A stretch of DNA of 64,000 bases from Oopsacas minuta (taxonomy: Eukaryota > Porifera > Hexactinellida > Lyssacinosida > Leucopsacidae). The position numbers and the translations under genes were made by a program. The notes beneath the pieces are model-generated. The model searched no databases. It had not been told where the DNA came from and saw only the letters and a program-made list of their open reading frames with translations. The stretch spans positions 237,266 to 301,265 of the forward strand of contig JAKMXF010000333.1 in the NCBI GenBank assembly GCA_024704765.1. Direction: 5' to 3'. Below, piece by piece: positions 30,001 to 33,000 of this stretch (positions are counted from its first letter, which is position 1; every line of letters begins with the position of its first letter).

Positions 30001-33000
30001 CACGACTTATATATTTATTGGTGAAGGCGCGATATTTGATATGAATCTAAATTCATATGGCCTAGTTAATTATGCCATTCAAGTTGACAAGTTTTCCGCT
30101 GACTTGACCGCTCCTGAACTTTTCTCATTTAATCTTGACATGAATTTAGGTTATTTGACGCTAACATTTAGTGAGGCAGTTGATACATCTTCTTTTGATA
30201 AAACGAAAATTTTCATTGGATCTGATGAATTGCTATCTAGCAATTTCTCTCTTGATTCACCAACTTTACAATGTCAACAAATTCGCATCACCTCCCTTCG
30301 TGCAAGGATAATTCAGATCGAATTGTGCCTTCATGTGTATTATGACCTCAAATTTGAATTGAAACTAGCTACCTCTGTTAATGATACTTATATATACCTT
30401 AGACCCGAAGCTCTTAGGGATTTTAGTAATAATGGAATCAATCAAATAATTCAAAGAGTAGCTAATTTTGTCCCTGATACTGATGATCCCACTCTTCTCT
30501 CCTTCACACTTGATATGAATATCGGAAGATTATCTCTGTACTTCTCTGAGCCCATTAACTCTACAAGTCTAGAAATCACAACCATTTCACTACAGGCCCA
30601 AAGTACAATCGGCGAATTTATCTCTCTCACTTCTCAATCTTACTTCTTAATGCAATGTGATATCCCTGACTCAACCAAATACTCGTGCATTGTCATTCAG
30701 CTTTCATATAAAGATCTTAATGCGATAAAGAATAACGAAAATCTAGCAACACAATTCTCGAACACTTTTATTGTGATTACAAATCAAACTATTAAAGACA
30801 CTTCCAATAATCCAGTTGTATCTGTATCAGCTAATGGTGCACTCTCTCTAAATTCTTCGAATTATATAAATGATCAGACCAGCCCCACCGTTGTTTCATT
30901 TTCTTTGGATATGGATTACGGCGCAATAACTATTACTTTCGATGAGGATGTTCAAAGAAGTTCGTTAACAATAACTGAACTCAATTTACAACCATCAATG
31001 TTCTCTGGGTCTGGTTCAATGGGAATTGCTCTTACTTCTGCAGATGAGATTAATTGGAACTGCTGCGAGGAAATATTTGCTACAATCAAGCTCACTCAAT
31101 CAGATTTGAATGCTCTAAAATTGGATGATACACTCGCTTCACGAAGGAATAATACATATCTTAGATTTACGAATAATCTTATACAGGACCATGCTGGCAA
31201 TTTTGTGAGGCCTCCAATCATTATTCAAGAAGGATTGTTAGTATCGAATTTTACTCCTGATACTACATCTCCCGTATTAATTGGTTTTTACTTCAATATG
31301 AATCCTCCAGAAAGTATAGAATTGTTATTTTCTGAGGCTGTAAGGGCCACTACTTTTAATGTTAAAAGCCTCACATTGCTTGGAACCCCTGCTACAACTA
31401 ATCCACTTTTACAATATACACTCTCTGATGAAATTCCCCAAATCCGCCCTAATTCTGTTTCTATTTCGATTATCCTCAACTTTACTGATACATTACAGAT
31501 ACAATCCAGGCCTTTCTTAGCTTCTAATTTCTCAAACATATATCTGGCGAGTCTACCAAGTTTAGTTTCCGATATGAATGCTAATCCTTTGAGTGAAATA
31601 TCAAAGAATACTCCAATCAATCTTACAATGCCTGACTACACAGAAGATAGCACCCATCCCTATTTATCAAGTTATACCCTCGACCTCAACACTGCTAATT
31701 TGATTCTTACTTACTCTGAAACAGTTAGATTACTCACTTTTCAGATTGATCAACTTATCCTTCAGGTTTCTAGGGGTTCCCTCTCAAGTATTCCTGCATA
31801 TCAGTTAACCGGCGGCTTAGTTTCTACAACTAATGGGAGAGATTGGTATATTGTTAACTTATCAATTTCTCCTGAGGATCTAATTAGTATTCAAAAGAAT
31901 GCTCGTGATAATCTTGTTACCAATTCCTTGACTACTTTTCTCAGTATTGACTCAAGACACGTCAGGGATATGGTGGGGTTAGAAATTGTGGAAATCAATG
32001 ATGATGAAGCTGTAGTTGTTGATAGATATATTCCAGATTCTACAAAACCCATTCTACTATCATTTGATCTAAACATTTCAGCTCCAATTGGTACTATCTT
32101 ACTTAATTTTAATGAAGTGGTTGATTTATCTACATTCCGTGTAGAATACGTTGAGTTGTATAATAGAAGACATATTTTATCTTCAACTCAGAAATTTATT
32201 TTATCAACAGCAAACATTATTTCTTCTGAGAATGACAATTCAATATTCTTCTCTTTAGATCCTTATGACCTAAATACAATCAAAAGTCTAACTAATTTAG
32301 CAAACACCGCAAACAACACTTTTATTTATTTGCCAAATTCTGCTGTCAACGATATGTATGGTAACCCTGTTGATGATAGAAATGGATCTACAATTCCTGT
32401 TAGAAATATTTTGTTAGACTCAACTCGGCCTATATTGGATGGGTTTGATTTTGATTTGAATACTGGTTCAATTGTTCTCACATTTTCTGAAACTGTGAAT
32501 TCATCTTCTTTTGATGTTACTCAAATTCGCCTACAATCTAATATATCGCTTCCATACGAGATATTTACATTAACTCGTCTTAGTTCCGCCTCTATTAGTG
32601 ATAGTCCAATTATCACAGTAAACATCCATGCAGATGATCTCAATGCCATCAAATCTTTAAGAAATTTGGCTAATGCCCAAATCAACACTTTTCTCGCACA
32701 TACAGCATTTCTTGTATCCGACATGCAAGGTTTGTTTGTGATCCCAGAATCTGGAAAATTAGTAAATACCTATGTCTTTGATAATACTCCTCCTCAACTG
32801 ATGTCTTTCAACTTTAATCTTACCTCTGAAATTCTCTCTCTCACCTTCGACGAAGCAATAGCATATGCTCATGTTATGATTTCTAAATTCCAAATCAAAT
32901 CTCAAATAGTTGGTGGATCCATGGTAACATTAACTGATGGAGATATATCCCCAGTTGATTCGACTATAATAAATATTTCACTATTTTCTTTCGACCTAAA